45,300 nucleotides of DNA from an uncultured Rhodoblastus sp. (lineage in GTDB: Bacteria > Pseudomonadota > Alphaproteobacteria > Rhizobiales > Beijerinckiaceae). Both the position numbers and the translations under genes were made by a program. Below the pieces are notes generated by a model. That model did not search any database. It was not told the origin of the DNA and saw nothing but the letters and a program-made list of their open reading frames with translations. The stretch spans positions 1 to 45,300 of the forward strand of contig NZ_CAIUXT010000028.1 of NCBI RefSeq assembly GCF_903903185.1, given 5' to 3'. Within the stretch, counting starts at the first letter, position 1, and the number at the start of each line of letters is the position of its first letter. Below, one piece after another: positions 31,157 through 39,081 of this stretch.

Positions 31157-32198
31157 GCGTCGTCTTCTTAACGGTGGCGCGGCCGCCGCAATTTTGGCCG
31201 CGCTCTCGGGCGCTTCGTTCGCCGCCGATGTGGCCGCCCCGGCGCCAGCACCGGACCCGGCTGCGGCTTTTCTTCAGGAGTCGCCGGCGCCCACCCCGCC
31301 GCGACCGGATGGCGTCATCCTCATGCCTGTCCCGCCCGCCCCATCTCCGGACGAAGTCGATCGCAGGGCGCGTGAGCTGGGCAACGGGTTGAACAAGCCT
31401 GTGACCGGCGCCTTGGTGGATCCCCAGGCGGTGGGCGGCGAGCGTCCGCCGTCGCTCGAGGCGCTTCAGTCCGCGCGTCCGGGTGGCGTTGTCGGAATTC
31501 CGGGCGCGCCGCCGCTCGAACCGGGTCGCGAGGAGACGTTGCGCGACGCTGGCCTGACCTATGGCGCGAAGGGCGGCCTCGCGGCGCGCGCCTTCGCTAT
31601 CAATGAAATGCTGCGCAGGTACGAGGACAATCTCGACCGCGTTTATGAATTCAACGCCGTGGTGCTTCACCATCCTGGCAGTCAAATTCTTATGGTCCCG
31701 CCGATCGTGTCCGAAGCGCAGATGGCGTTCGCCTTGTCCGAACAAGGCCAGGTCGCGCGCGAGACAGCGTGCGTCTATTCGATCACCCGCGCGGCGCGCT
31801 TTGCGTCGGCGCCGCCGAACTGGCGGGCCTATCTCGTTCGGGATTGGGGCTGGCCGAAGCAACCGGCGGATGCCGTACTTCCGAGAACGGAGCAGGAAGC
31901 TCAGTATTGGAACAAGTTTGTCGCGGAAGGCTGGGGCCGTGGCGAAAAGCAGGCGGTCGACATCTTTCTATCCGATCTCGGCCGGCTTCAACGCGACATC
32001 GTCGGGATGGCGCGTTACCGCGTGCTGCTGAAGAAGGGCCTCGTCGAGAACCCACGTGTTGTCCTCAACGAAAAGGCCGCTGACGGTGGCGGCGCCGAGT
32101 TGCGCGGTGGCGATCGTATTGCGCGGATCACGGCTCAACCGGGTTTGAGAGCGAACGGATCGCCCTGGTCGCGTGGCTCTCGCGATTGCCCGAAGTAA
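31149..32198 (+). CDS. DotC (TraI of IncI) outer-membrane component
   Basis: About 349 residues from TTG 31149, within the end of dotD and preceded by GGAGG. A signal-like start (LLNGGAAAAILAALSGASFAAD) is followed by a proline-rich stretch and then the DotC domain: LRDAGLTYGAKGGLAARAFAINEMLRRYEDNLDRVYEFNAVVL, MVPPIVSEAQMAF, PPNWRAYLVRDWGWPKQPADAVLPRTEQE. Legionella DotC is a lipoprotein, but I see no lipobox cysteine here, so it may be soluble in the periplasm or held by DotD and DotH. It overlaps or abuts dotB, depending on the dotB start. Confidence 0.88.
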   Translation: MAKRRLLNGGAAAAILAALSGASFAADVAAPAPAPDPAAAFLQESPAPTPPRPDGVILMPVPPAPSPDEVDRRARELGNGLNKPVTGALVDPQAVGGERPPSLEALQSARPGGVVGIPGAPPLEPGREETLRDAGLTYGAKGGLAARAFAINEMLRRYEDNLDRVYEFNAVVLHHPGSQILMVPPIVSEAQMAFALSEQGQVARETACVYSITRAARFASAPPNWRAYLVRDWGWPKQPADAVLPRTEQEAQYWNKFVAEGWGRGEKQAVDIFLSDLGRLQRDIVGMARYRVLLKKGLVENPRVVLNEKAADGGGAELRGGDRIARITAQPGLRANGSPWSRGSRDCPK

Positions 32199-32202
32199 CC
32201 CC

Positions 32203-33375
32203 ATGCGTGCGCTCGCGGATGAACCCAAGGCGGTCGATCACGCTGAATCGATCGAATGGTCGGACAATGGCGCGCGCTGGGTGGTCGACAGCCGGCGCGA
32301 CGCGCCGGGGCTCGACAGCTTCATGAGCCATGTCCATCGGCTTGGCGCGGAGCAGATCCAGTTCGCCACGTTTCAACCGGCGGCGTTCCGGCGTTTTGGC
32401 AAGAATTACAAGGTCACTTCGCGGCTGCCTCTCGATGAGAGAGACGCGGCGGGAATCGTCAATCATCTCTATGGCGCCGACGGGATGGCGCGGCTGCAAA
32501 GCGGTCAGGACATCAACGTGATGTATGTGATCGGCGTGCCGCGAAAGGAGGTCTTGCGGTTCCGCGTCAATATCACGCCGTCGGTCACGAGCCAGGGGAC
32601 TGGCGTTCATGCGGTCATTCGTCCGGTCAAGGACCTTCCGCCGCCGCTCGAAAAGCAGAATCTCGAGCCCGGCATTTTGGCGAATTTTCGCATGAGCAAA
32701 GGCCTGATGATCGTGTCGGGCGCGACGGGGTCGGGCAAATCGACGCTGATCGGCGGCATGACCATGGCGAAGCTCATGGATCCGCATGGGCATCACAACA
32801 TCATCGAATGCGCCGAGCCGATAGAGTTTCTGCTCGATCGCGTGCGCAGCCCGACCAGCACGATCACGCAAAGCGAAATACCCCGCAATTTGCCGAGTTT
32901 TGATGCCTTTATGGAAGGCGCAATGCGTCGCCAGCCGACCGACATCATCGTTGGCGAGTGCCGCAAGCCGGAGCATATGCGCGCGACGATTCACGCGGCG
33001 ATTTCCGGTCACGCGACGCAAACGACGCTCCACGCGGAAACCATTTCGCTGACGATGCAGCGCGTCGCGAGCCTGCTGCCGCCCGATCAGATGAAGGATC
33101 AGATGATCGCCTTGGCGCAGGCGCTTCGGTTGGTGATCAATCAAAGGCTTGTGCCGACGCCCGAAGGGCGGTGGACGCCTCTGCGCGAGTTTCTGGTTTG
33201 CGACGCGGAGTTTCGGCGGCGTCTCGCGACGGCCAGCGCCGACGATTGGCCGCAAATCACGATTGAAGCGCTTGAGCGTACCGGTCAGCCCTATGCGAGA
33301 ACGATCGAGATCGCGCTCAAAGAGGGCCGGATCGATGAGGAAGCCGCCGAAATGGTTCGGCGGGAAATCGAATAG
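32203..33375 (+). CDS. DotB (TraJ of IncI, PilT-like) ATPase
   Basis: About 390 residues from ATG 32203; GTG 32173, overlapping dotC, is also in frame and neither has a strong ribosome-binding site. It is a VirB11/PilT-type hexameric ATPase: Walker A in VSGATGSGKSTLIGG (about residues 171-185), the Asp box and Walker B in DIIVGECRKPEHMRATIHAAISGH and the His box in ATQTTLHAE. The N-terminal part (LDSFMSHVHRLGAEQIQFATFQ) is the PAS-like domain of DotB. DotB docks on DotO and powers transfer. It precedes icmT by 12 bases. Confidence 0.95.
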   Translation: MRALADEPKAVDHAESIEWSDNGARWVVDSRRDAPGLDSFMSHVHRLGAEQIQFATFQPAAFRRFGKNYKVTSRLPLDERDAAGIVNHLYGADGMARLQSGQDINVMYVIGVPRKEVLRFRVNITPSVTSQGTGVHAVIRPVKDLPPPLEKQNLEPGILANFRMSKGLMIVSGATGSGKSTLIGGMTMAKLMDPHGHHNIIECAEPIEFLLDRVRSPTSTITQSEIPRNLPSFDAFMEGAMRRQPTDIIVGECRKPEHMRATIHAAISGHATQTTLHAETISLTMQRVASLLPPDQMKDQMIALAQALRLVINQRLVPTPEGRWTPLREFLVCDAEFRRRLATASADDWPQITIEALERTGQPYARTIEIALKEGRIDEEAAEMVRREIE

Positions 33376-33387
33376 GAAGGGCGAGGC

Positions 33388-33636
33388 ATGTGGCGCGATA
33401 CTGGAAAGCCGGTCAAAGTGTGGGTGCTCGATGCGCGAGCATGTCTCCCGGTCCTCGTCTTCGTCGTCTACTGGTCGTGGACCACCTTCTATATCGCTCT
33501 GACCGGCGTCGTCTTTTTCTCGGTGATCAGCTGGGCCGGCATGACCGTTCCCGCCACGATCCGAATGGTTCGCCGCCTCCTTGTCGGCCCGTTCCGGCCG
33601 GCGGTTCCCGCGTGGAAGCGCCGGAGGTTCGCGTGA
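33388..33636 (+). CDS. IcmT/DotS (TraK-like) small membrane protein
   Basis: An 82-residue protein. WRDTGKPVKVWVLDARACLPVLVF, WSWTTFYIALTGVVFFSVISWAG and the basic end RMVRRLLVGP match the IcmT/DotS pattern (W-R-D at the start, DARA, then two short membrane helices). IcmT is needed for export and pore formation in Legionella. The stop overlaps the GTG of the next gene by 4 bases, indicating translational coupling. Placement next to dotB recalls IncI traJ-traK, and placement before dotM and dotL recalls icmT...P-O. Confidence 0.88.
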   Translation: MWRDTGKPVKVWVLDARACLPVLVFVVYWSWTTFYIALTGVVFFSVISWAGMTVPATIRMVRRLLVGPFRPAVPAWKRRRFA

Positions 33637-34043
33637 GCAAGGAGCTCGATGTCGCCTATGTGGCGAGAGTCGTGCGTCAGCTGCTTGAAGACGCGGGGCG
33701 AGACGTGGTGCTCGAGGACAGGGCCGGCGGCGAAATGGTTGTGGTGCCGCCGGATGCGGCGGCCGCGCCGGATGGACTTTTGCCGGTGTTTCTGTCGTCA
33801 GGCGAAGCGCTTGCGCTGGACGCTTTTGGCGAGGGCTTTGGGCTCAAGCTGAAGCGCGATTTCGATGCGCTGTTTTCCTGGCGCGTCGAATCGATCACGG
33901 CGACTACATTCTCGGAAGTGTTGCTTTCGACCATGGAGGCGCTGGCGCAGGCTTCGACACCGCGCGGGATCATGGTTCTTGACTTGGCTCGGGTGTTTGA
34001 CGAGGCGTCCGCCAGGGCGCTGGCGCGGAGGGCGCCGGCATGA
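33633..34043 (+). CDS. Unknown protein in the icmS position
   Basis: A 136-residue soluble, acidic protein starting at GTG 33633 (GGAGG upstream) that overlaps icmT and the next gene by 4 bases each. I do not recognise a family. It looks like a small alpha/beta protein: LDVAYVARVVRQLLEDAGRDVVLED, then VPPDAAAAPDGLLPVFLSSGEALALDAFGEGFGLKL and FSEVLLSTMEALAQASTPRGIMVLDLARVFDE. No signal peptide or membrane helix is seen. It holds the place where icmS, a small secretion adaptor, follows icmT in Legionella, and the size is close. Homology to IcmS is only a suggestion from position and outline. Confidence 0.6.
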   Translation: MSKELDVAYVARVVRQLLEDAGRDVVLEDRAGGEMVVVPPDAAAAPDGLLPVFLSSGEALALDAFGEGFGLKLKRDFDALFSWRVESITATTFSEVLLSTMEALAQASTPRGIMVLDLARVFDEASARALARRAPA

Positions 34044-34543
34044 TGCGGCGCGCGGCTCTTCTCGGCGCGGCGGTTGCGACCGCCATCATGCTGGTCCGGC
34101 CCGCGAGCGCGGACGAACTGATGATCGAAGCGTGCCTCAAGGCGGCGGCGGAGGCGCATAGCGTTCCCGCCGGCGTCTTGGTCTTGCTGCTGGACGTCGA
34201 GCGTGGACGCCTGGGCGCGGTGAGCCCAAACAGCAATAAAACGGTCGACATTGGGCCGATGCAGGTCAACGAGATATGGGTCGACAAGATCGCGCAACGC
34301 TGGAAGGCGTCGAAGGATGCGGCGTATCTGGCGTTGCGGGATAATTTTTGCGCCAATGTCGAGGCCGGCGCCTGGATTTTGAGGCAGGCGCTGGACGAAG
34401 CGCCGGGCAATTTTTGGGAAGGAGTGGCGATCTATCATTCCCATAACACCAAGTACAAGCTCATCTATCTCAAGAATCTGCGCGAGCACGCGATGCGGCT
34501 GCGCCAGCGGGCGATCGCGGGGCTAGAGAGGCCGGCGCCATGA
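34040..34543 (+). CDS. VirB1-like lytic transglycosylase
   Basis: A 167-residue secreted or periplasmic muramidase. A signal peptide (MMRRAALLGAAVATAIMLVRPASA) leads into a lysozyme-like domain with the likely catalytic glutamate E54 in LLLDVERGRLGAVS, followed by NSNKTVDIGPMQVNEIW, the family's DIGPMQ-N motif, and AIYHSHN. Such enzymes open the cell wall for assembly of type IV systems. It overlaps the unknown gene before it and dotM after it by 4 bases each, so it is translated as part of the apparatus. Legionella's icmT-O block lacks such a gene, while conjugative systems usually have one, which points to a DNA-transfer origin. Confidence 0.88.
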   Translation: MMRRAALLGAAVATAIMLVRPASADELMIEACLKAAAEAHSVPAGVLVLLLDVERGRLGAVSPNSNKTVDIGPMQVNEIWVDKIAQRWKASKDAAYLALRDNFCANVEAGAWILRQALDEAPGNFWEGVAIYHSHNTKYKLIYLKNLREHAMRLRQRAIAGLERPAP

Positions 34544-35676
34544 CGCCGCAACCCGGATATTCCGCTCGCGGCGGCGAATCGTCCGCGATTTTTTTGGTCA
34601 TCATTATCGTGGGCGCGGGTTTTCTTCTCTGGTCGTCGTGGCAAGTCTATCATGGCGAAATCAGCACGATTGCGATGTGGCTCGCCCATTGGGAAATGCA
34701 GGCGATCGGTTATCTGTCGGATCGCTTCCAGCTTGCCGACTCCCAGGTGCTGAAAGCCAATCGGGAACTGGTGCGGTTCGATCAACTCGTCCGGCTGTAT
34801 CGGAACATTGGCGCGTTTTTTCTGTATCCGGCCGTCGGGATCGTGGGGCTTCTCGGGCTTGTGTGCTTCGCGCGGGCGGGCAATCGGCGCTTTTCGCGGC
34901 GGCTCGATCTCGAAGGCCTGATGCGCGAGCAGGCCACGAGTTTTCCTTTCATTTCGTGGACTGTCGGCAGGAAGCTCGGGCTTGCGGGCGTGCGGGACAA
35001 AAATCCGCGTCCTGGAGATCCGGCGTTGCGGCCAGCGGAATGGGTTGCCCTCTGGGCTGACGGGAAGGAAGGCGCGTTCGATGAGCTGAAGGCGCGCGAG
35101 GCGCTTGTCCGGCAGCTTGGCGAGCCCTGGCGAGGCGTAAAGGCTGCGTCGGGGGCCGTGAAGTGCATGCTGGCGGTGTTTGCGCTGCACGGGGAATGCG
35201 AACGCGAGGAAGCGTTGGAGCTTCTCGGGCTGTTGTCGTCCTCGCTTCCTTTCAACAAGCGCGATGGCGTGGCTGGACCGGAAAACCCGCTCTGTTTCTC
35301 GAAGGAGATCATCGAGCTTGCCGATCGCGTTCTGAATGACGCCGCGATCGTGCGGAAAGCGCTCGATGGCATGGCGCGTCATTTTTACACGACGACGGGT
35401 TTGATGACGGTCCTGTGCGAGGCGCGGGCGCGCGCCGGCGCTCTGGCGCCCGCGCAATTCGCGTTCCTGAAACTCGTCGACCGAGAATTGTGGTTTGCGC
35501 TTCATTCGCTCGGTTTCGAGAGCGAGGGGCGGCGCGATCACCCGCACCCTTGTCCGAGGGTTGAAGCGATCGGCGCGCGCAGCCACTGGGAGGCGGAAAG
35601 AGGCGCGGGGCGCGCCTTGGCCGCGCCGGAATTTTCTTGCGCGGTGATGGCGCTGAAAATTGGGCTGCGAGGATGA
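34540..35676 (+). CDS. DotM/IcmP (TrbA-like) coupling complex protein
   Basis: A 378-residue protein with two clear N-terminal membrane helices (about 15-34 and 91-110) and a large cytoplasmic domain. Family signatures are FPFISWTVGRKLGLAGVRDKNPRPGDPALRPAEW, VKCMLAVFALHGECEREEALELLGLLSSSLP, HFYTTTGLMTVLCEARARAGALAPAQFAFLKLVDRELWFALHSLGF and the C-terminal PRVEAIGARSHWEAE. In Legionella DotM binds acidic Glu-rich effector signals and joins DotL. The ATG overlaps the transglycosylase stop. The protein is of normal length for the family. Confidence 0.93.
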   Translation: MTPQPGYSARGGESSAIFLVIIIVGAGFLLWSSWQVYHGEISTIAMWLAHWEMQAIGYLSDRFQLADSQVLKANRELVRFDQLVRLYRNIGAFFLYPAVGIVGLLGLVCFARAGNRRFSRRLDLEGLMREQATSFPFISWTVGRKLGLAGVRDKNPRPGDPALRPAEWVALWADGKEGAFDELKAREALVRQLGEPWRGVKAASGAVKCMLAVFALHGECEREEALELLGLLSSSLPFNKRDGVAGPENPLCFSKEIIELADRVLNDAAIVRKALDGMARHFYTTTGLMTVLCEARARAGALAPAQFAFLKLVDRELWFALHSLGFESEGRRDHPHPCPRVEAIGARSHWEAERGAGRALAAPEFSCAVMALKIGLRG

Positions 35677-35691
35677 TTTCGACGTCTGGAA

Positions 35692-35699
35692 TTCGCGCC
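35692..35699 (+). promoter_or_regulatory. TTCGCGCC motif upstream of the 135-residue gene
   Basis: A copy of the shared octamer in the short gap after dotM, 41 bases before ATG 35740, the same distance as the copies before dotF and dotD. Confidence 0.4.
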
Positions 35700-35739
35700 T
35701 TTCAATCGGATCGTGAAGCTCCAATCCCGGAGGATGTGC

Positions 35740-36147
35740 ATGAGCAATGAATTTGAGACGAACGAGCCGAGTGTGAAGGTGGAGTTGCACTTTCATGTTT
35801 CGCTTGCCGCGCCGTCGCGGCCCGATTGGACGGCGTGGACGAGCGGCGATCCGAATGCGCCCCGATTCTCCAGCGAGCCGACGGGAAAAAGCAGATGGGT
35901 CGCAAAATCCTTTGGGGTTTTGGCCCTGGTTTCCATGGCGGTCGTTGGCGCGAGCTTTGTCCATCGGTTGAGTGAGGGCAGGGACAATCGGGCTGAGCTC
36001 GTGTCGGCGTTGGCCCCGCATCCGCGTTTGCCGCCGCCGGTCGCCGTCGACGGAGCGGGTCCTGAGAATCCGGCGGTGGAGGCCGAAGCACCTCAGGGCA
36101 CTGCCAGAGTCCATAGTCGCGGGACTGCCGCCTTTGGTCTTCGCTGA
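35740..36147 (+). CDS. Unknown single-pass membrane protein between dotM and dotL
   Basis: About 135 residues from ATG 35740, spaced 7 bases from GGAGG; ATG 35734 is too close to it. No family is recognised. The N-terminal 55 residues (VKVELHFHVSLAAPSRPDWTAWTSG) are soluble and contain a His-x-His pattern. One membrane helix follows (about 60-80, FGVLALVSMAVVGASFVH), then a proline- and alanine-rich tail of about 55 residues. The location between the two main coupling genes suggests it belongs to the coupling complex or anchors it. It starts 26 bases before the dotL start region ends the gap, so the genes are likely co-transcribed. Confidence 0.65.
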   Translation: MSNEFETNEPSVKVELHFHVSLAAPSRPDWTAWTSGDPNAPRFSSEPTGKSRWVAKSFGVLALVSMAVVGASFVHRLSEGRDNRAELVSALAPHPRLPPPVAVDGAGPENPAVEAEAPQGTARVHSRGTAAFGLR

Positions 36148-36173
36148 GGCGCGGGACCAGAGGAGGAACGAAC

Positions 36174-38531
36174 GTGCTTGAGCGTGAAATTGTGGGGCCG
36201 CAGGATCGGTTCGAGGTTTCGAGCGGCCGCCTTCGCCGCGACGTGCGGCCTCTGACGGCCAGGCTCTCGGAATTCTTGCTGAGCGAGGCGTCGGGCCTGG
36301 TGCTGGGCGTCGCCGGCGTCGCCATGGCGATCGAACCCGCGCTCGTCAATCTCCTTGTTCCGGCCTCGGTGATTTATGCCGCGATCGTCCTCAGCCAGCA
36401 TGTGACGTTGCCTTTGCGCCTGCCGATGAGCGCACGGATGAAGGATTATAATTATCCGTCGCCAGCCGACCGCCGGCCGAGGCGCGCGGCTGGGACGATT
36501 TATCTTGGACGCGATCTTAAAGGCCGGGAGCTTTGGCTCTCGTCCGACGACGGACGGCAGCATGCGACGGTTCCCGGAACGACGGGCGCGGGCAAGACGA
36601 CCGCGCTCGTCGGGTTTTTGACCAATGCGCTGGCGCATGGAAGCGGCTTTGTGCTGGTCGACGGCAAGGCCGACAATAAGCTCTTTGGCGAAGTGCTCGC
36701 CTTGGCGCGGCGGTTTGGGCGAGAGGATGACGTTCTGTGCCTCAACTTCATGACCGCGTCGGGCGAAAAGGAATCGAACACCTTTAACCCCTTCGCGGTC
36801 GGCAACGCCGACGCCATTGGCGAAATGCTTTCGAGCCAGTTGGGCGAGACGGTCTCGGGAGACTCAAACCAGGTGTTTCGCGACCGCGCGGTCGCGTTGG
36901 TCGGCACCATGGCGCCGGTGCTGGTCTGGATGCGGGACAACAAGGGCGTGTCGCTCAATATCGAGACGATTCGTTTCAGTTTTGAACTGCGCTGCATCTG
37001 GAAAATCGCGGTCAAGAAGCTGTTCGAGGTGCGCGATCCAGCTACGGGTCACTCGCTGGACATCGACGTGTCGGACATTCCCGAGGACGTCATCTACCCG
37101 CTACGCGCCTACCTCGGCGAATTGCCGGCCTATGACATGGCGTTGGATTGGAACAAGCAAAAAACCGAGGAGCCGTCGAAGCAGCACGGTTTCGCGGTTT
37201 TTTATTTTACGCGCACGTTCGAGCTTTTGGGCGTCTCGCTTGGCCACATTTTCAAGGTGCAGCAGTCCGAAGTGGACATGCGCGATGTGGTCTTGAACCG
37301 GCGGATTCTCGTGGTGAACTTGCCGGCGCTCGAAAGCTCGGACGACAGGCTTGCCGCGCTCGGCAAGATCGTGGTCGCATCGCTGCGCGGCATGATGGCG
37401 CAGATGCTTGGGTCGCGGCTCGAAGGCGACTATGACGCGATCGTCGCCAACAAGCCCGGCATGGGAGCCGCGCCTTTTCATGTCGTCCTCGATGAGGTCG
37501 CCAGCTACGCGACATCGGGCATGGACCGCATGCTGGCCATGGGGCGTGGCCTGAATTTCATGTTCTGGCTTGGTCTTCAGGAGGTTTCGGGCATCTGGGC
37601 GCGCCTGGGCGAGAAAACGGCGTCGCTTCTCGGCAACGCCAATTTGACGGTCGCCATGCGCCTGCAGGATGCGAACCGCACGCGAGAATGGATTGAAGGG
37701 ACGGCGGGCCGGACGACAGTCTCGCAGGTCTCGAATTTCCAGGCCGATGATTTCGGTGAATTCGCGAGTGGCCGGTCGGCCGAGCTCAGGGAAACTTCGC
37801 GGATCGATTGGCGTGATTTGCAAGGGTTGATCGAAGGCGAGGCGATCGTGCTTTTTGGCGGTCGCCGTATTCACGCAAAGCTGTTCCATTCAGACGTGAA
37901 GGTGAAGGGACCGATGCGGTTGAATCGCTGCCTCGCTTTACCGGCGCCGGATGTGAAAAAGATCAAGGCGAATGCGGCGAAGGTCGATGCGCTCGTTGGC
38001 CGAATTGAAAGAGGTCTCGCGTCCGACAGCCGTCGAGCCGAGCGGTCGCCGGCTTTGGATGCGATGATACAGGCTTTTGCGCGTTCGGCGGTCGCGGGAC
38101 GGAGCGCTGAGGCATGTATCGCCGGGGCGCTGCAGGCGGTCGGAGAGCGGGCGAAAGAAGCGCCGGCGCCGAACGAATCGTTCGAAACGATTTTTGCCGC
38201 GATGTTCGAAAGGACGTCGAACGAGAGAGGATATGCCGAACCGCGAGGCGGCGACGAGCTGATCGAGGCGGCGGATCTGGAGACGATCAACAGGCTGGGG
38301 GCTGTCGAGGCGATCATGGACGGCGATGTTGAAGCCGGGCGCGAGGGGGCTCGCAGGCTTGTGGCGGCGGCGAAGGCTGGTGGATTCCGCGCGCCGGGCG
38401 CGCCGGTGGGGAAGGAGGATGTAATAATTCTTCGGAGCGAATTCGTCGCCGCCGATCGAGAGCTGAATGGGGTGCTGAACGAATATGCGGAAGAACATCC
38501 AGTCGCTCGATCCGCTAGCCTGACGCCGTGA
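36174..38531 (+). CDS. DotL/IcmO (TrbC-like) type IV coupling ATPase
   Basis: A 785-residue type IV coupling protein. Two membrane helices lie near residues 35-52 and 58-76, followed by GTIYLGRDLKGRELWLSSDDGRQHATVPGTTGAGKTTALVGF with Walker A at about 134-143. VLVDGKADNKLFGEVLALARRFGREDDVLCLNFM, FHVVLDEVASYATSGMDRMLAMGRGLNFMFWLGLQE (Walker B and sensor) and LLGNANLTVAMRLQD are typical. The C-terminal 170 residues are helical and variable, the part that binds adaptors in Legionella. It brings substrates to the channel. The stop overlaps the next gene's GTG by 4 bases. Confidence 0.95.
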   Translation: MLEREIVGPQDRFEVSSGRLRRDVRPLTARLSEFLLSEASGLVLGVAGVAMAIEPALVNLLVPASVIYAAIVLSQHVTLPLRLPMSARMKDYNYPSPADRRPRRAAGTIYLGRDLKGRELWLSSDDGRQHATVPGTTGAGKTTALVGFLTNALAHGSGFVLVDGKADNKLFGEVLALARRFGREDDVLCLNFMTASGEKESNTFNPFAVGNADAIGEMLSSQLGETVSGDSNQVFRDRAVALVGTMAPVLVWMRDNKGVSLNIETIRFSFELRCIWKIAVKKLFEVRDPATGHSLDIDVSDIPEDVIYPLRAYLGELPAYDMALDWNKQKTEEPSKQHGFAVFYFTRTFELLGVSLGHIFKVQQSEVDMRDVVLNRRILVVNLPALESSDDRLAALGKIVVASLRGMMAQMLGSRLEGDYDAIVANKPGMGAAPFHVVLDEVASYATSGMDRMLAMGRGLNFMFWLGLQEVSGIWARLGEKTASLLGNANLTVAMRLQDANRTREWIEGTAGRTTVSQVSNFQADDFGEFASGRSAELRETSRIDWRDLQGLIEGEAIVLFGGRRIHAKLFHSDVKVKGPMRLNRCLALPAPDVKKIKANAAKVDALVGRIERGLASDSRRAERSPALDAMIQAFARSAVAGRSAEACIAGALQAVGERAKEAPAPNESFETIFAAMFERTSNERGYAEPRGGDELIEAADLETINRLGAVEAIMDGDVEAGREGARRLVAAAKAGGFRAPGAPVGKEDVIILRSEFVAADRELNGVLNEYAEEHPVARSASLTP

Positions 38532-39061
38532 TTTGGAGTCCAGATATGACTGAAGGGATGGTCTTTTTGGTTTTCGTCGCCTTTTTGGGGGCGGCGTGCC
38601 TGGAGTTCATCTACGGCGGTTCTGGCTCGGTTCGATATTGCCGTGGGCGGTTTTTGAGCCAGAACGAGAAGGAATTTCTCGGGAAGCTCGATCGCGTTGT
38701 TGGCGCGCGTTATCGTGTCTTCGTCCAGGTCCGTCTGGCTGATCTTATCGGCGTCGAGGCCGCTGGAAATCGGAGGGCTCGTTGGAAATCATTGAGCCAG
38801 GTGTTCGGCAAGAGCGTCGATTTCGTGATCTGCCATCGGACGACATTGGATCCCGTGATGGTCATCGAGGTCGACGACCGCTCGCACGAGGCAGCGGACC
38901 GGCGGCGGCGCGACGCTCTGGTCGATCGCGTCTGCGCTGAGGCTGGATTGTCCCTGGTGCGCGTTAAGGCGCGGTTTTCATACGGTGAAGGCGAATTGGT
39001 GAAGAAGCTCCAGGCGGCCGGCCTGGGTCTGGCGCCGAATTTGAACGTGAAGGGAAACTGA
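38528..39061 (+). CDS. DUF2726 nuclease-like membrane-anchored protein
   Basis: A 177-residue protein whose GTG start overlaps the dotL stop by 4 bases. An N-terminal membrane helix (GMVFLVFVAFLGAACLEFIY, about 10-29) anchors a DUF2726 domain: NEKEFLGKLDRVVGARYRVFVQVRLADLI, then VDFVICHRTTLDPVMVIEVDDRSH and RRRRDALVDRVCAEAGLSLVRVKAR. D98 and E114-x-D116 fit the restriction endonuclease-like (PD-(D/E)xK) pattern expected of this family; activity is not proven. Coupling to dotL suggests a role in DNA substrate handling at the membrane, or simple co-regulation. It is the last gene of the secretion cluster. Confidence 0.75.
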   Translation: MIWSPDMTEGMVFLVFVAFLGAACLEFIYGGSGSVRYCRGRFLSQNEKEFLGKLDRVVGARYRVFVQVRLADLIGVEAAGNRRARWKSLSQVFGKSVDFVICHRTTLDPVMVIEVDDRSHEAADRRRRDALVDRVCAEAGLSLVRVKARFSYGEGELVKKLQAAGLGLAPNLNVKGN

Positions 39062-39081
39062 AATGCGAATGTTGGTGTTGG

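Noticed and set aside
34465..36114. 549-codon minus-strand frame opposite dotM
   Set aside because: It is antisense to dotM and the next gene, is arginine- and proline-rich and shows no domain.
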